Assembly (NCBI GenBank): GCA_050944255.1
Contig: JBMNQS010000042.1
Location: 1 to 18,769, forward strand
DNA: 18,769 bases
Direction: 5' to 3'
Source of the DNA: JBMNQS01 sp050944255
Lineage (GTDB): Bacteria; Bacillota; Clostridia; Christensenellales; Maliibacteriaceae
Within the stretch, counting starts at the first letter, position 1. The number at the start of each line of letters is the position of its first letter. Made by a program: the position numbers and the translations under genes. The notes under the pieces are model-generated. The model worked only from the letters and a program-made list of their open reading frames with translations. It had not been told where the DNA came from and searched no databases. Positions 12,537 through 18,769 of this stretch are shown here, in pieces.

Positions 12537-12566
12537 TTATTTGTAAAAAATATTGACAACAAATAA
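12537..12566. promoter_or_regulatory. Inverted repeat, candidate operator
   Basis: TTATTTGT (12537-12544) and ACAAATAA (12559-12566) are perfect complements separated by 14 bases. The repeat covers the -35 of the plus-strand promoter at 12553 and lies just upstream of the minus-strand promoter of the XRE gene. It is a plausible autoregulatory site for the adjacent XRE protein. Confidence 0.45.
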
Positions 12567-12581
12567 AAAATGTATTATGCT
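12553..12581 (+). promoter_or_regulatory. Plus-strand promoter directed at the 75-residue XRE gene (antisense)
   Basis: A consensus TTGACA (12553-12558) and TATGCT (12576-12581) are 17 bases apart. No plus-strand gene with a ribosome site follows before 13213. A transcript from here would run antisense to the minus-strand XRE gene at 12726-12953, unless it stops earlier. TTGTAAC (12651-12657) and GTTACAA (12685-12691) form a further inverted repeat in this gap. Confidence 0.4.
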
Positions 12582-12725
12582 TAATTAACAAAGAAAAACT
12601 GTGGATTTCCATAAAAGAGAAAAAAATTCTGGATCATTTAAAATTTATACTTGTAACCGTAACCCATTTTATTGTGCCATTGACGTTACAAACAGAGCCT
12701 TCCATTAGCGGTACGACGATGACGA

Positions 12726-12953
12726 TTATTCTTTTCTAGGATCGTCTGACCTGCCTACAAGATAGTCTAAGGACACATCGAAATAGTCCGCAAGGGACAT
12801 AAGAACCTCGAAACTTGGCGAGCGCTTGCCTTTTTCTAATAAACTGACTGCTTGATTTGTAATACCAATTTCACTGGCGAGCTTATCCAGCGACAGATTG
12901 TGTTTTTTGCGCAGAGTGGATAGTACAATGGAAAATCTTTCTCTATATTTCAT
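12726..12953 (-). CDS. Small XRE-family helix-turn-helix regulator (75 residues)
   Basis: A protein made of a single HTH_3 domain. The helices are visible as VLSTLRKKHNLSLDKLASEI, then GITNQAVSLLEKGKRSPSFE (recognition helix) and LMSLADYFDVSLDYLVGRSD. This size is typical of small phage Cro/CI-like or ImmR-like regulators. ATG 12953 follows AAGAGG on the minus strand. Two near-identical palindromes lie just upstream (12972-12986 and 13000-13014) and surround its likely promoter, so it is probably autoregulated. Composition is AT-richer than the flanking genes. Target genes other than itself are not visible. A Lys/Arg/Glu C-terminus ends the protein shortly after the domain. Confidence 0.88.
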   Translation of the reverse strand: MKYRERFSIVLSTLRKKHNLSLDKLASEIGITNQAVSLLEKGKRSPSFEVLMSLADYFDVSLDYLVGRSDDPRKE

Positions 12954-12971
12954 GATAAACCTCTTGACTTT

Positions 12972-12986
12972 CCAACTATTAGTTGG
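12972..12986. promoter_or_regulatory. Palindromic operator O1 (15 bases)
   Basis: CCAACTATTAGTTGG is a perfect dyad with 7-base arms around a central T/A. It lies 19 bases before the XRE start codon and covers the expected transcript start (near 12980) of a minus-strand promoter with AATAAT at 12993-12988. Confidence 0.7.
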
Positions 12987-12999
12987 TATTATTCAGACA

Positions 13000-13014
13000 T
13001 CAACTAATAGTTGG
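13000..13014. promoter_or_regulatory. Palindromic operator O2 (15 bases)
   Basis: TCAACTAATAGTTGG is the same dyad as at 12972-12986 except for the first base. The centres lie 28 bases apart. It covers the presumed -35 region of the minus-strand promoter. The two together are a classic autorepressor arrangement. Confidence 0.65.
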
Positions 13015-13095
13015 AAAAATTGTGGTTTCCAAACGCAATAAGGTGCTGCCCCCAGGATAGGTGATTACAGCTCTATGGAAGGGACAGCGCAATTT

Positions 13096-13124
13096 CAAAG
13101 GTTTTTCCGACGGAAACCCTTTTG
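13096..13124. repeat. Imperfect hairpin with T runs
   Basis: CAAAGGTTTTTCCG (13096-13109) can fold on CGGAAACCCTTTTG (13111-13124) with two mismatches and one wobble. It lies between the two divergent XRE genes. It could be a weak terminator in either direction. No gene is seen between 13015 and 13212. Confidence 0.35.
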
Positions 13125-13173
13125 ATGCTCCTATAAGGCCACTTTCATCTTATATTGGCGGCTGGCGCACGTC

Positions 13174-13188
13174 AATACCAATAGTATT
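13174..13188. promoter_or_regulatory. Inverted repeat upstream of the third XRE gene
   Basis: AATAC (13174-13178) and GTATT (13184-13188) flank CAATA. The site is 25 bases before ATG 13213 and overlaps the AT-rich stretch likely to hold the promoter. A possible operator; the arms are short. Confidence 0.35.
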
Positions 13189-13212
13189 AATTTAATAAAA
13201 GGGAGGTATCCA

Positions 13213-13428
13213 ATGTTTTCAAAGAACGTGGAGCGGTTGCGTGAGAGACTTGGTATGTCCCAGAAAGAACTTGGTGAGATGGTGGGGGTTAGCCAGGGAA
13301 TGATTTCTCATATCGAAAAGGGCCTGAAGAATCCATCCCTGGGACTGGCCTTTAGGATTGCTACCGCACTTCATACGACGGTGGATGCCATGCAAAGCGA
13401 TCATTTATTTGATGATGATGGAGCATAA
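13213..13428 (+). CDS. Small XRE-family helix-turn-helix regulator (71 residues)
   Basis: A single HTH_3 domain with an acidic tail. Helices run VERLRERLGMSQKELGEMV, then GVSQGMISHIEKGLKNPSLG and LAFRIATALHTTVDAM. The tail ends in DDDGA. ATG 13213 follows GGGAGG by 6 bases. It differs clearly in sequence from the other two XRE proteins, so the three do not come from a recent duplication. It faces away from them and is followed by 465 bases without a gene, so its target is unknown. Possibly the remnant of a mobile element control region, or a stand-alone regulator of the transporter downstream. Confidence 0.87.
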   Translation: MFSKNVERLRERLGMSQKELGEMVGVSQGMISHIEKGLKNPSLGLAFRIATALHTTVDAMQSDHLFDDDGA

Positions 13429-13803
13429 TTGTTGCCGCGCCAAAATGGAGCAGCATACAAAGCAAGAATAGAACAACACGGTTTGCCATTTTGGCATTAT
13501 TGCTCCCCCTAAACCGGGGCGGCAGAGACTGGCCGGAAGCTCTGACAAGCATCGTACCGCGCTTTATCCCTACCGTCCCGCTTTTTTTGGCGGCACATAC
13601 AGCGGCCGGAAAATCCAGCCTCCCGTGCGGGAATTTCCGGCGTCACGGCTGCAAGGAAGCTCCCTGCGGCGTGAAGCTATCTGCATGACCGGCCTTTATC
13701 CAAAGACGCCGCGTTTTTGTGATTTTTTGCGGACCAGGCGATATTCCCCGGCATGCCATCGTATCGGCATCCTCAGAGAGAAACGGGATTTTTAAGCCGA
13801 TTA
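13429..13803. other. Gene-free stretch with several inverted repeats
   Basis: No protein gene is supported. Seen are GCCAAAATGG (13439-13448) with CCATTTTGGC (13486-13495), a perfect 10-bp pair 37 bases apart; GCCGGAAA (13605-13612) with TTTCCGGC (13634-13641), enclosing CCC-GTGC-GGG; and GCGGCGT (13666-13672) with ACGCCGC (13706-13712), followed by GTTTTT, which resembles a long-loop terminator. The first may end the XRE transcript. The repeats may be a decayed element or a structured RNA. Confidence 0.45.
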
Positions 13804-13831
13804 TTGGGTTTTTATTGTTCCTATATATAAT
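13804..13831 (+). promoter_or_regulatory. Probable promoter of the sugar ABC transporter operon
   Basis: TTGGGT (13804-13809) and a perfect TATAAT (13826-13831) are 16 bases apart. The expected start near 13838 gives a leader of about 56 bases before ATG 13894. No catabolite-repression (cre) site was recognised by eye. Confidence 0.6.
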
Positions 13832-13893
13832 CGGGTACACATTCGCATATTCATTCTATAGTTTCAGATCGAAGTGAGGAGGGAACAAAAGGC

Positions 13894-14703
13894 ATGGGCG
13901 AGTATCTCCTGCGTACCGAAGGCGTAGGCAAAAATTTCGGCAGTATCGTGGCGCTGGATCACGTTGACTTCGCCATCAAACCCGGAGAGGTGATGGGCGT
14001 CATCGGGGACAACGGAGCCGGCAAATCAACCTTCATCAAAACGCTTTCCGGCGTGCACAAGGCCAGCAAGGGCTACATCTATTTCGAGGACCGGCTGGTC
14101 AGCTTTGAAAATCCCCGCCAGGCGATTGAAGCGGGGATTGAAACCGTGTACCAGGATCTGGCGCTGGCGCCGCACCTGGATGTGGTCAGCAATATTTATC
14201 TGGGGAGGGAAACTCTCAGGGAAAAAGGGCTGAGCAGGGCGCTGGGCATACTGGACAGGCCGGCCATGCGCGCGCGTACGAAAGAGGTGCTGGACCGTCT
14301 GAAAATCACCATCCATTCGGTGACCCAGACGGTGGGAACGCTCTCGGGCGGCCAGCGGCAGGCGGTGGCCATCGCCCGGGTGATCGCCTGGGGAAGCAAG
14401 CTGGTGATTTTGGATGAGCCCACAGCCGCGCTGGGGGTGGAGGAGTCTGAAAAAGTGCTGCACCTGATCAGGGAAGTGGCCTCGCAGGGGGTGGCCGTCA
14501 TCCTCATCAGCCATACGCTGCCCCACGTCATGAAGGTGTGCGATAAAATGACCATTTTCCGTCTGGGACGGTCGGTGGCTACGGTGCGCAGGGAAGATAC
14601 CACGCTGGATGAACTGGTGATGTGGATCACCGGTTCCAAAACGGCGGACACTCCGGTGGCAGCAAAAGAAGATTCCGGTTCTCCGGATACGACGGTGCAG
14701 TGA
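13894..14703 (+). CDS. Sugar ABC transporter ATP-binding protein, single-domain (FrcA-like)
   Basis: A 269-residue cytoplasmic ATPase that powers import through the permease that follows. All key motifs are intact: Walker A GDNGAGKST (38-46), signature LSGGQ (150-154), Walker B LVILDEP (170-176) and the H-loop histidine H207 in ISHTL. Family members RbsA, MglA and XylG have two fused ATPase domains of about 500 residues; this protein has one, as in FrcA of rhizobia, so it should act as a homodimer. The last about 20 residues are a non-conserved tail. ATG 13894 follows GAGGAGGG by about 10 bases. First gene of a three-gene operon. The substrate cannot be deduced from the ATPase. Confidence 0.93.
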   Translation: MGEYLLRTEGVGKNFGSIVALDHVDFAIKPGEVMGVIGDNGAGKSTFIKTLSGVHKASKGYIYFEDRLVSFENPRQAIEAGIETVYQDLALAPHLDVVSNIYLGRETLREKGLSRALGILDRPAMRARTKEVLDRLKITIHSVTQTVGTLSGGQRQAVAIARVIAWGSKLVILDEPTAALGVEESEKVLHLIREVASQGVAVILISHTLPHVMKVCDKMTIFRLGRSVATVRREDTTLDELVMWITGSKTADTPVAAKEDSGSPDTTVQ

Positions 14704-14716
14704 AAGGGGAAAGACC

Positions 14717-15733
14717 ATGCAGGAACAATTGAAACAGCATGAATTGCGCATGCGGCGCAATATAAAAAGGGCCCAGGCGTTTGAAACCATCGGAAAGTTC
14801 TGGACGCTGGCGGTGTTTCTGATCATCGTCACTTCCTTTTCCCTCTTCCAGCCCAGGATGCTGTCGCTGGATTATTGGAAAAGCACCTTTTCCTATATGA
14901 CGGAGATCATCATACTGGGTATCGGCGAAGGCATGGTGATGATCGGCGGGTGCATCGATCTGTCCATCGGGGCGCTGTCGGGGCTGGTGGGCGTGATCTC
15001 CGCCATTACCATCAAGGGGCTTGTGCCCGTGGTGGGCGTGGGGTGGGCCATTGTCATGGGCATTGCCATGGGATTGGCCACAGGCGTGCTGATGGGTTTT
15101 ATCAACGGCCTGATCGTCAGCCGCATGAAGCTGTCGCCGTTTTTGGCCACCATCGGCACCATGGGCGCCTGCGCCGGGCTGTCGCTGGTGTTCTCCCGCG
15201 GCACCGAGGTGGCGGGACTGCCCCGTGTTTTGGGGACGTTTGCCAATTACAAGATCGTGGACTTCGTGACCCCCAACATCCTGGTGGGATGGGCCATACT
15301 GTTGGTTTTCATCTTTATCCTGCACAAGACGCGTTTCGGTCTGCACACGTACGCGGTGGGCAGCAGCCATGAGGCCCTGACGCGCTCTGGGGTGGACGCG
15401 GACCGGCACATCACGCGCCTTTACATGATCTCCGGGCTCATGGGCGCCTTCTCCGGCATCCTTTTGATGATGCGTTTCGTATCGGCGTCGCCCCTTACCG
15501 GCTCCACGTCCCAGCTCACCGCCGTTGCGGCGGCGGCCATCGGCGGCGTCAGTTCCCGGGGGGGCGTGGGAAGGGCCGAAGGCATCCTGCTGGGGGCGCT
15601 GATTATTTCGGTGGTCATGACGGGATTGGTACTGATCAACGTGCCCACCTACTGGCAGCAGGTGGCGGTAGGCGTCATCATCGTACTGTCGGTGTATATG
15701 GATCAGTTTTCAAGCCGGGCGCAGCTCCGGTAA
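14717..15733 (+). CDS. Sugar ABC transporter permease (RbsC/FrcC-like, BPD_transp_2)
   Basis: A 338-residue polytopic membrane protein, the normal length of the family, with a short basic cytoplasmic N-terminus and about 8-10 hydrophobic segments. The family signature GMVMIGGCIDLSIGALSG, usually GGIDLSVGS, is at about 75-92, and AAAAIGGVSSRGGVG matches the conserved C-terminal AAxxxGGxS segment. It forms the translocation channel as a homodimer with the ATPase encoded 13 bases upstream. The ribosome site is AAAGGGGA before ATG 14717. A pentose or hexose is the likely cargo by family, but the sequence does not tell which. Confidence 0.93.
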   Translation: MQEQLKQHELRMRRNIKRAQAFETIGKFWTLAVFLIIVTSFSLFQPRMLSLDYWKSTFSYMTEIIILGIGEGMVMIGGCIDLSIGALSGLVGVISAITIKGLVPVVGVGWAIVMGIAMGLATGVLMGFINGLIVSRMKLSPFLATIGTMGACAGLSLVFSRGTEVAGLPRVLGTFANYKIVDFVTPNILVGWAILLVFIFILHKTRFGLHTYAVGSSHEALTRSGVDADRHITRLYMISGLMGAFSGILLMMRFVSASPLTGSTSQLTAVAAAAIGGVSSRGGVGRAEGILLGALIISVVMTGLVLINVPTYWQQVAVGVIIVLSVYMDQFSSRAQLR

Positions 15734-15774
15734 AGAAAAATATAGAAAAATCATTTTGAAGGAGGATGTTCCCC

Positions 15775-16758
15775 ATGAACAAACCAAGAATACGCAGGCT
15801 GGTGATCCTCATCCTGGCCGTCGTGATGGTGTTTTCTCTGGCTGCGTGCCGGAAATCGGGAGAGGCGGGCGGCGAAAAGTTCAAGATCGGATTCTGTATG
15901 AGCAACACGTCGGACGCGTTCGTCGTCAGCATGCAGCGCGGCATCGAGCAAAAATGCGCGGAACTGGGCATTGAATTGATCGCTCAGGGCGCCACCAAAT
16001 CGGACTATACGCTCCAGACCCCCATTTTGGAAAGCATGGCCAACAGCGATATTGACGGTCTGTTGATCGTGCCTGCCGGCGGCGACAACATGATGGAGCC
16101 CATCAAAGCGGTGGTGGACAAGGGCATTCCAGTCATTACACTGGACATTTCCCTTTCGGACGAAAGCCTGTATCTGGCCCATGTCACTTCGGACAATTAT
16201 GTGGGCGGCCAGCGGGCCGCGGAGGCGCTGATCGAACTGATGGGTCCCAACGCCAGCAAGAAGGTGGCGGCCATCGGGTCCAGGGCGGGCGTGGACACCA
16301 ACGAGAAACGCCTGGCCGGATTCAGGGACTATATGGTGCAGCAGGGCTATACCATCGTCAGTGAGCAATGGTGCGATAACGAGCCGGCCAAGGCCGCGTC
16401 CCAGACGGAAAACGTGCTTCTGGCCAATCCGGATGTGGACGGCTTCTTCGGCGGCAACCTGTTTTCGGCCCAGGGCGTGATCAACGGCGTGGAGGCGGCC
16501 AGGTCCGACGCCAAGATCGTCTGCTTTGACGCGGGGGAAGGCCAGATCGAGGCGCTGGAGAACGGAACGCTTCAGGCCATCATCGTGCAGAAGCCCATGC
16601 AGATGGGCATCACCGGCGTGGAGTACATGTACGAATACCTCAAGACCGGACAACTGCCCGCAGGCACGGAAAAAGTTACGTATCTGGAGCCGATCATCGC
16701 CTATCAGGACGATCTGGATAACCCGGAAATCAACAAGTGGTTCTACGTTGTCAATTAA
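15775..16758 (+). CDS. Sugar-binding lipoprotein of the ABC transporter (Peripla_BP_4/RbsB-like)
   Basis: A 327-residue extracellular binding protein. A lipoprotein signal is clear: basic MNKPRIRRL, hydrophobic core, then the lipobox LAAC with the lipidated Cys near residue 24. The mature part has the type 1 periplasmic-binding fold. Residues corresponding to ribose-binding positions of RbsB are visible: N44 and F49 near the start, D124 (TLDIS), R179 (KRLAGF), D252 (CFDAG) and Q272, pointing to a sugar ligand. Start ATG 15775 is preferred because GGAGG lies 9 bases upstream; ATG 15766 touches that site and is too close. Placing the binding protein last, after ATPase and permease, differs from the usual order. 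The operon has no kinase or dehydrogenase, so the catabolic genes must lie elsewhere. Confidence 0.93.
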   Translation: MNKPRIRRLVILILAVVMVFSLAACRKSGEAGGEKFKIGFCMSNTSDAFVVSMQRGIEQKCAELGIELIAQGATKSDYTLQTPILESMANSDIDGLLIVPAGGDNMMEPIKAVVDKGIPVITLDISLSDESLYLAHVTSDNYVGGQRAAEALIELMGPNASKKVAAIGSRAGVDTNEKRLAGFRDYMVQQGYTIVSEQWCDNEPAKAASQTENVLLANPDVDGFFGGNLFSAQGVINGVEAARSDAKIVCFDAGEGQIEALENGTLQAIIVQKPMQMGITGVEYMYEYLKTGQLPAGTEKVTYLEPIIAYQDDLDNPEINKWFYVVN

Positions 16759-16771
16759 AGGCGGATGATGT

Positions 16772-16815
16772 CGCATAAAACCCCAGGGCGCTGAAGCGTC
16801 CGGGGGTTTTATGCG
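16772..16815 (+). terminator. Two-tier bidirectional terminator after the transporter operon
   Basis: CGCATAAAACCCC (16772-16784) pairs perfectly with GGGGTTTTATGCG (16803-16815). Inside it GGGCGCT pairs with AGCGTCC around GA. The inner hairpin followed by TTTTAT forms the plus-strand terminator, and AAAA on the left arm gives the mirror signal. It lies 14 bases after the stop of the binding-protein gene. Confidence 0.93.
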
Positions 16816-16912
16816 GGCGATAAAATTTCCCGGGAAATGACTGAGGGACATTTTCATACTCGCTTTCTCCCTGGAATAGTTATAAGGAAGGACGAAGGGG
16901 GGAAGGGTTTCC

Positions 16913-17485
16913 TTGGAAGTGATTTTTGGATTGCTGCTGCTTTTGGCGATAGTATTCGGATTCATCAACGGGACCGCCGGCGAGGTGGGCCTGGCGGCCA
17001 TGGACGGCGCGGCGCAGGGCGTCACCATCTGCCTGACGCTTTTAGGCGGGTTCGCGCTGTGGATGGGCGTGATCCGCGTGGCGGAAAAGGCCGGCATCAT
17101 GAAAGGTCTCATGAAGTGGATGAATCCGCTGATCAGAAAATTATTCCCCGGCGCCAATCCCGAGGCGCAGCAGGCCATCACCGGGAATCTGGCGGCCAAT
17201 ATGCTGGGGATGGGCAATGCGGCCACGCCCATGGGGTTGGAGGCCATGCGGCATCTGAACCGGGATAACCCCACGCCGGGCCGCGCCACCAACGATATGG
17301 TGATGATGCTGGTGCTCAACGCCTCCTGCATACAACTGCTGCCTACGAGCCTGCTTGCCCTGAGGGCCCAAGCCATGGCGGCCAATCCGGCGGACATCGT
17401 GCTGCCCAGCATCATGGCTTCGGCCATCAGCACGGTGGTGGGCCTTTCTGGAGCGTTCCTCTTATCGAAGGTATACAGAAAATGA
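16913..17485 (+). CDS. spmA: Spore maturation protein A (SpmA), nucleoside-recognition-like membrane protein
   Basis: A 190-residue membrane protein, close to the 196 of Bacillus SpmA. Family traits are the N-terminal hydrophobic helix, FALWMGVIRVAEKAGIM, LANMLGMGNAATPMGLEAM (from about residue 95) and LNASCIQLLP. In Bacillus, SpmA and SpmB are needed for correct spore core dehydration and act with the DacB wall enzyme; their biochemical activity is unsettled, and the fold relates to nucleoside transporters. Start is uncertain: TTG 16913 and GTG 16919 are in frame, both 10-11 bases from a G-rich ribosome site. It overlaps spmB by 4 bases (ATGA), so they are coupled. A dacB gene, its usual neighbour, is not here. 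Confidence 0.92.
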   Translation: MEVIFGLLLLLAIVFGFINGTAGEVGLAAMDGAAQGVTICLTLLGGFALWMGVIRVAEKAGIMKGLMKWMNPLIRKLFPGANPEAQQAITGNLAANMLGMGNAATPMGLEAMRHLNRDNPTPGRATNDMVMMLVLNASCIQLLPTSLLALRAQAMAANPADIVLPSIMASAISTVVGLSGAFLLSKVYRK

Positions 17486-18015
17486 TGGGCTGGATTGAAA
17501 ATATCGCGTCCTGGACGGTGCCGGTGGTGATCGGCCTGGTGGTGCTGACGGCCATTGTCAAGAGGACCGGCACATACAACGCCTTTGTGGAGGGCGCCGG
17601 CGACGGCATCAAGACCGCCTTTCGCATCATGCCCTACATAGTGGCCATGATGATGTCCATTGCCATGCTGCGGGCGTCCGGGCTGATCGATCTGGTGCAG
17701 GACTGGGCAGGGCCGGCCTTCACGGCGGTGGGCATTCCGAGCGAGACGATTCCCTTTGTGCTGCTGCGGCCGTTTTCCGGCTCCGGCGCCATGGGGCTCA
17801 TATCCGACCTGCAGGCTACCTATGGCGTGGATTCCCTGGCGGCGCGTACGGCGGCGGTGATGATGGGCTCCTCCGAGACGCTCTTTTATGTTCTGGCGCT
17901 GTATTTCGGCAGTGTCCATATCAAAAGGACCCGCCACGCCATGCCGGCGGCCATGCTGTCGCTGATCGCCGGGTACCTGACCTCGGCCTGGATCTGCAGG
18001 CTCTGGTTCGGGTGA
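17482..18015 (+). CDS. spmB: Spore maturation protein B (SpmB)
   Basis: A 177-residue membrane protein with several hydrophobic segments, the same length as SpmB of Bacillus (178). Characteristic stretches are VKRTGTYNAFVEGAGDGIKT (about 27-46), FVLLRPFSGSGAMGL and MGSSETLFYVLALYFGSVHIK. It acts with SpmA in the forming spore, probably in a membrane pathway linked to cortex and core hydration. The ATG at 17482 overlaps the spmA stop codon, and the second ATG (17485) is an alternative. The pair stands alone between two terminators. Its presence suggests an endospore-forming lineage, though spm-like pairs occur in some non-sporulating bacteria. Confidence 0.93.
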   Translation: MMGWIENIASWTVPVVIGLVVLTAIVKRTGTYNAFVEGAGDGIKTAFRIMPYIVAMMMSIAMLRASGLIDLVQDWAGPAFTAVGIPSETIPFVLLRPFSGSGAMGLISDLQATYGVDSLAARTAAVMMGSSETLFYVLALYFGSVHIKRTRHAMPAAMLSLIAGYLTSAWICRLWFG

Positions 18016-18102
18016 TATTAAATATATAAATAAAAACCTCTTATCCCGCCACGGCCGAAATGCCGGCATGAACGGCGGCCAATATGGCCTGTAAAAGAAT
18101 AC

Positions 18103-18130
18103 AAGGCGGTTTGCATTTGCCGCCTTTTTT
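18103..18130 (+). terminator. Terminator after spmAB
   Basis: AAGGCGG (18103-18109) pairs with CCGCCTT (18120-18126) around a 10-base loop, followed by a run ending TTTTTT. It lies about 88 bases after spmB. The 18016-18102 stretch contains GC-rich inverted repeats (GGCCGAAATGCCGGC region) but no gene. Confidence 0.85.
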
Positions 18131-18201
18131 GCATTTTCCGGTTAGTTTTTACCGCCTTAAGATAAAATAAAGAATAAGCCGCCACGGCCCGGCGTCGTTT
18201 C

Positions 18202-18230
18202 TTGACAAAAAAACTGCCCTGGGATACATT
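18202..18230 (+). promoter_or_regulatory. SigmaA-type promoter of metG
   Basis: A consensus TTGACA (18202-18207) and TACATT (18225-18230) are 17 bases apart. The predicted start near 18237 gives a 67-base leader, too short for a T-box. The leader has a small GGCTTTCG/CCGAAACC stem. Confidence 0.8.
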
Positions 18231-18303
18231 AGAGGCATGGCTTTCGCCCTGCGCCGAAACCTGGCGGCCAAATCCATCATCTTCCGAAAGAAGGAGAGAC
18301 ATC

Positions 18304-18769
18304 ATGAAGGAAAAACCTACGTTTTACCTGACGACACCCATCTACTATCCCAGCGATAAGCTGCACATCGGCCATGCGTACTGCACCACGGCCGCCGATA
18401 CCATGTGCCGCTATAAGCGAATGATGGGCTTTGACGTGATGTTTTTAACCGGCACGGACGAACACGGCCAGAAAATCGCCCGGGTGGCTGCCGATAAGGG
18501 CATGAATCCTAAGGCGTACGTGGACGGGATCGTGGAGGGCATCAAGGCTCTGTGGGAGCAGATGGACATCAGCTACGATAAATTCATCCGCACCACCGAT
18601 GCCGAGCATATTCAGGGCGTGCAAAAGCTGTTCACACAGCTTTATGAGCAGGGCGACATTTACAAGAGCGAGTATGAGGGCTGGTACTGTACGCCCTGCG
18701 AGAGCTTTTGGACCGAGCTGCAGCTTCATGAGGGGAACTGCCCCGACTGCGGCCGGCCGGTGGAGCGCA
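18304..18769 (+). CDS. metG: Methionyl-tRNA synthetase, N-terminal part (cut by window end)
   Basis: The first 155 residues of a class I aminoacyl-tRNA synthetase that charges tRNA-Met. The HIGH motif is H21-I-G-H24 in LHIGHAY, and the FLTGTDEHGQK segment is the second family signature. Four zinc cysteines, C129, C132, C146 and C149 (CTPC and CPDC), show the connective-peptide zinc site of metG-type enzymes. The KMSKS motif and anticodon-binding domain lie beyond the window. ATG 18304 follows AAGGAG with 7 bases between. Own promoter and short leader. In other Firmicutes metS lies close to rsmI, so the 6.7 kb between them here appears to be insertion or rearrangement. Confidence 0.97.
   Translation, partial: MKEKPTFYLTTPIYYPSDKLHIGHAYCTTAADTMCRYKRMMGFDVMFLTGTDEHGQKIARVAADKGMNPKAYVDGIVEGIKALWEQMDISYDKFIRTTDAEHIQGVQKLFTQLYEQGDIYKSEYEGWYCTPCESFWTELQLHEGNCPDCGRPVER

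Noticed and set aside
13491..13688. 65-codon plus-strand frame after the third XRE gene
   Set aside because: It begins with TTG inside an inverted-repeat arm, has no ribosome site and no recognisable motif.
15751..18069. Very long minus-strand frame opposite the binding protein and spmAB
   Set aside because: It runs antisense to three well-supported genes and across a terminator; its product resembles no family.
18231..18303. T-box leader for metG
   Set aside because: The leader is about 67 bases and lacks the T-box sequence and specifier stem, and a good promoter sits immediately upstream.

Overview
The window reads as a moderately GC-rich chromosome segment of a Gram-positive Firmicute, most likely a member of the Clostridia. 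This rests on gene content and order: Orn/Lys/Arg decarboxylase, tmk, darA (yaaQ), holB and ricT (yaaT) in a row, then rsmI and metG further along. That is the classic Firmicute block between the tmk and metS regions of Bacillus and Clostridium. The spmA/spmB pair, a lipoprotein solute-binding protein and strong AGGAGG-type ribosome binding sites agree. No taxonomic marker such as rRNA is present, so the assignment stays at class level.

Regions. 1-249: a 13-bp perfect palindrome and a run of three hairpins that look like a dispersed repeat. 250-4873: housekeeping operon (PLP decarboxylase, thymidylate kinase, c-di-AMP receptor, DNA polymerase III delta', RicT with an unusual RGG-like tail). 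4931-5236: a monocistronic 2[4Fe-4S] ferredoxin with its own promoter and terminator. 5391-10654: two large, separately transcribed cell-envelope proteins, a SpoIID-type lytic transglycosylase with five SH3b domains and an NlpC/P60 endopeptidase with four PG_binding_1 domains. Both have long Arg/Lys-rich cytoplasmic tails, and both carry a similar WalR-like direct repeat upstream. 10698-11670: rsmI, apparently from a leaderless transcript. 11671-13428: an AT-richer island with a candidate small RNA and three stand-alone XRE-family regulators with palindromic operators. 13804-16815: a sugar-type ABC transporter (single-domain ATPase, permease, lipoprotein binding protein). 16913-18015: spmAB. 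18202-18769: promoter and 5' part of metG, cut by the window edge.

The core genes link nucleotide supply (tmk), replication (holB), c-di-AMP sensing (darA), RNA processing (ricT), ribosome modification (rsmI) and translation (metG). Between ricT and metG this genome has received a wall-remodelling pair, a regulator island, a sugar importer and spmAB. The observations I rate highest are the shared WalR-like boxes and Arg-rich tails of the two wall enzymes, the SH3b domain nested inside the SpoIID domain, the XRE island with its twin palindromes, and the promoter that almost touches the rsmI start codon. I see no convincing wholly new multi-gene defence or mobile system. No tRNA, rRNA, CRISPR array, transposase or integrase was recognised.
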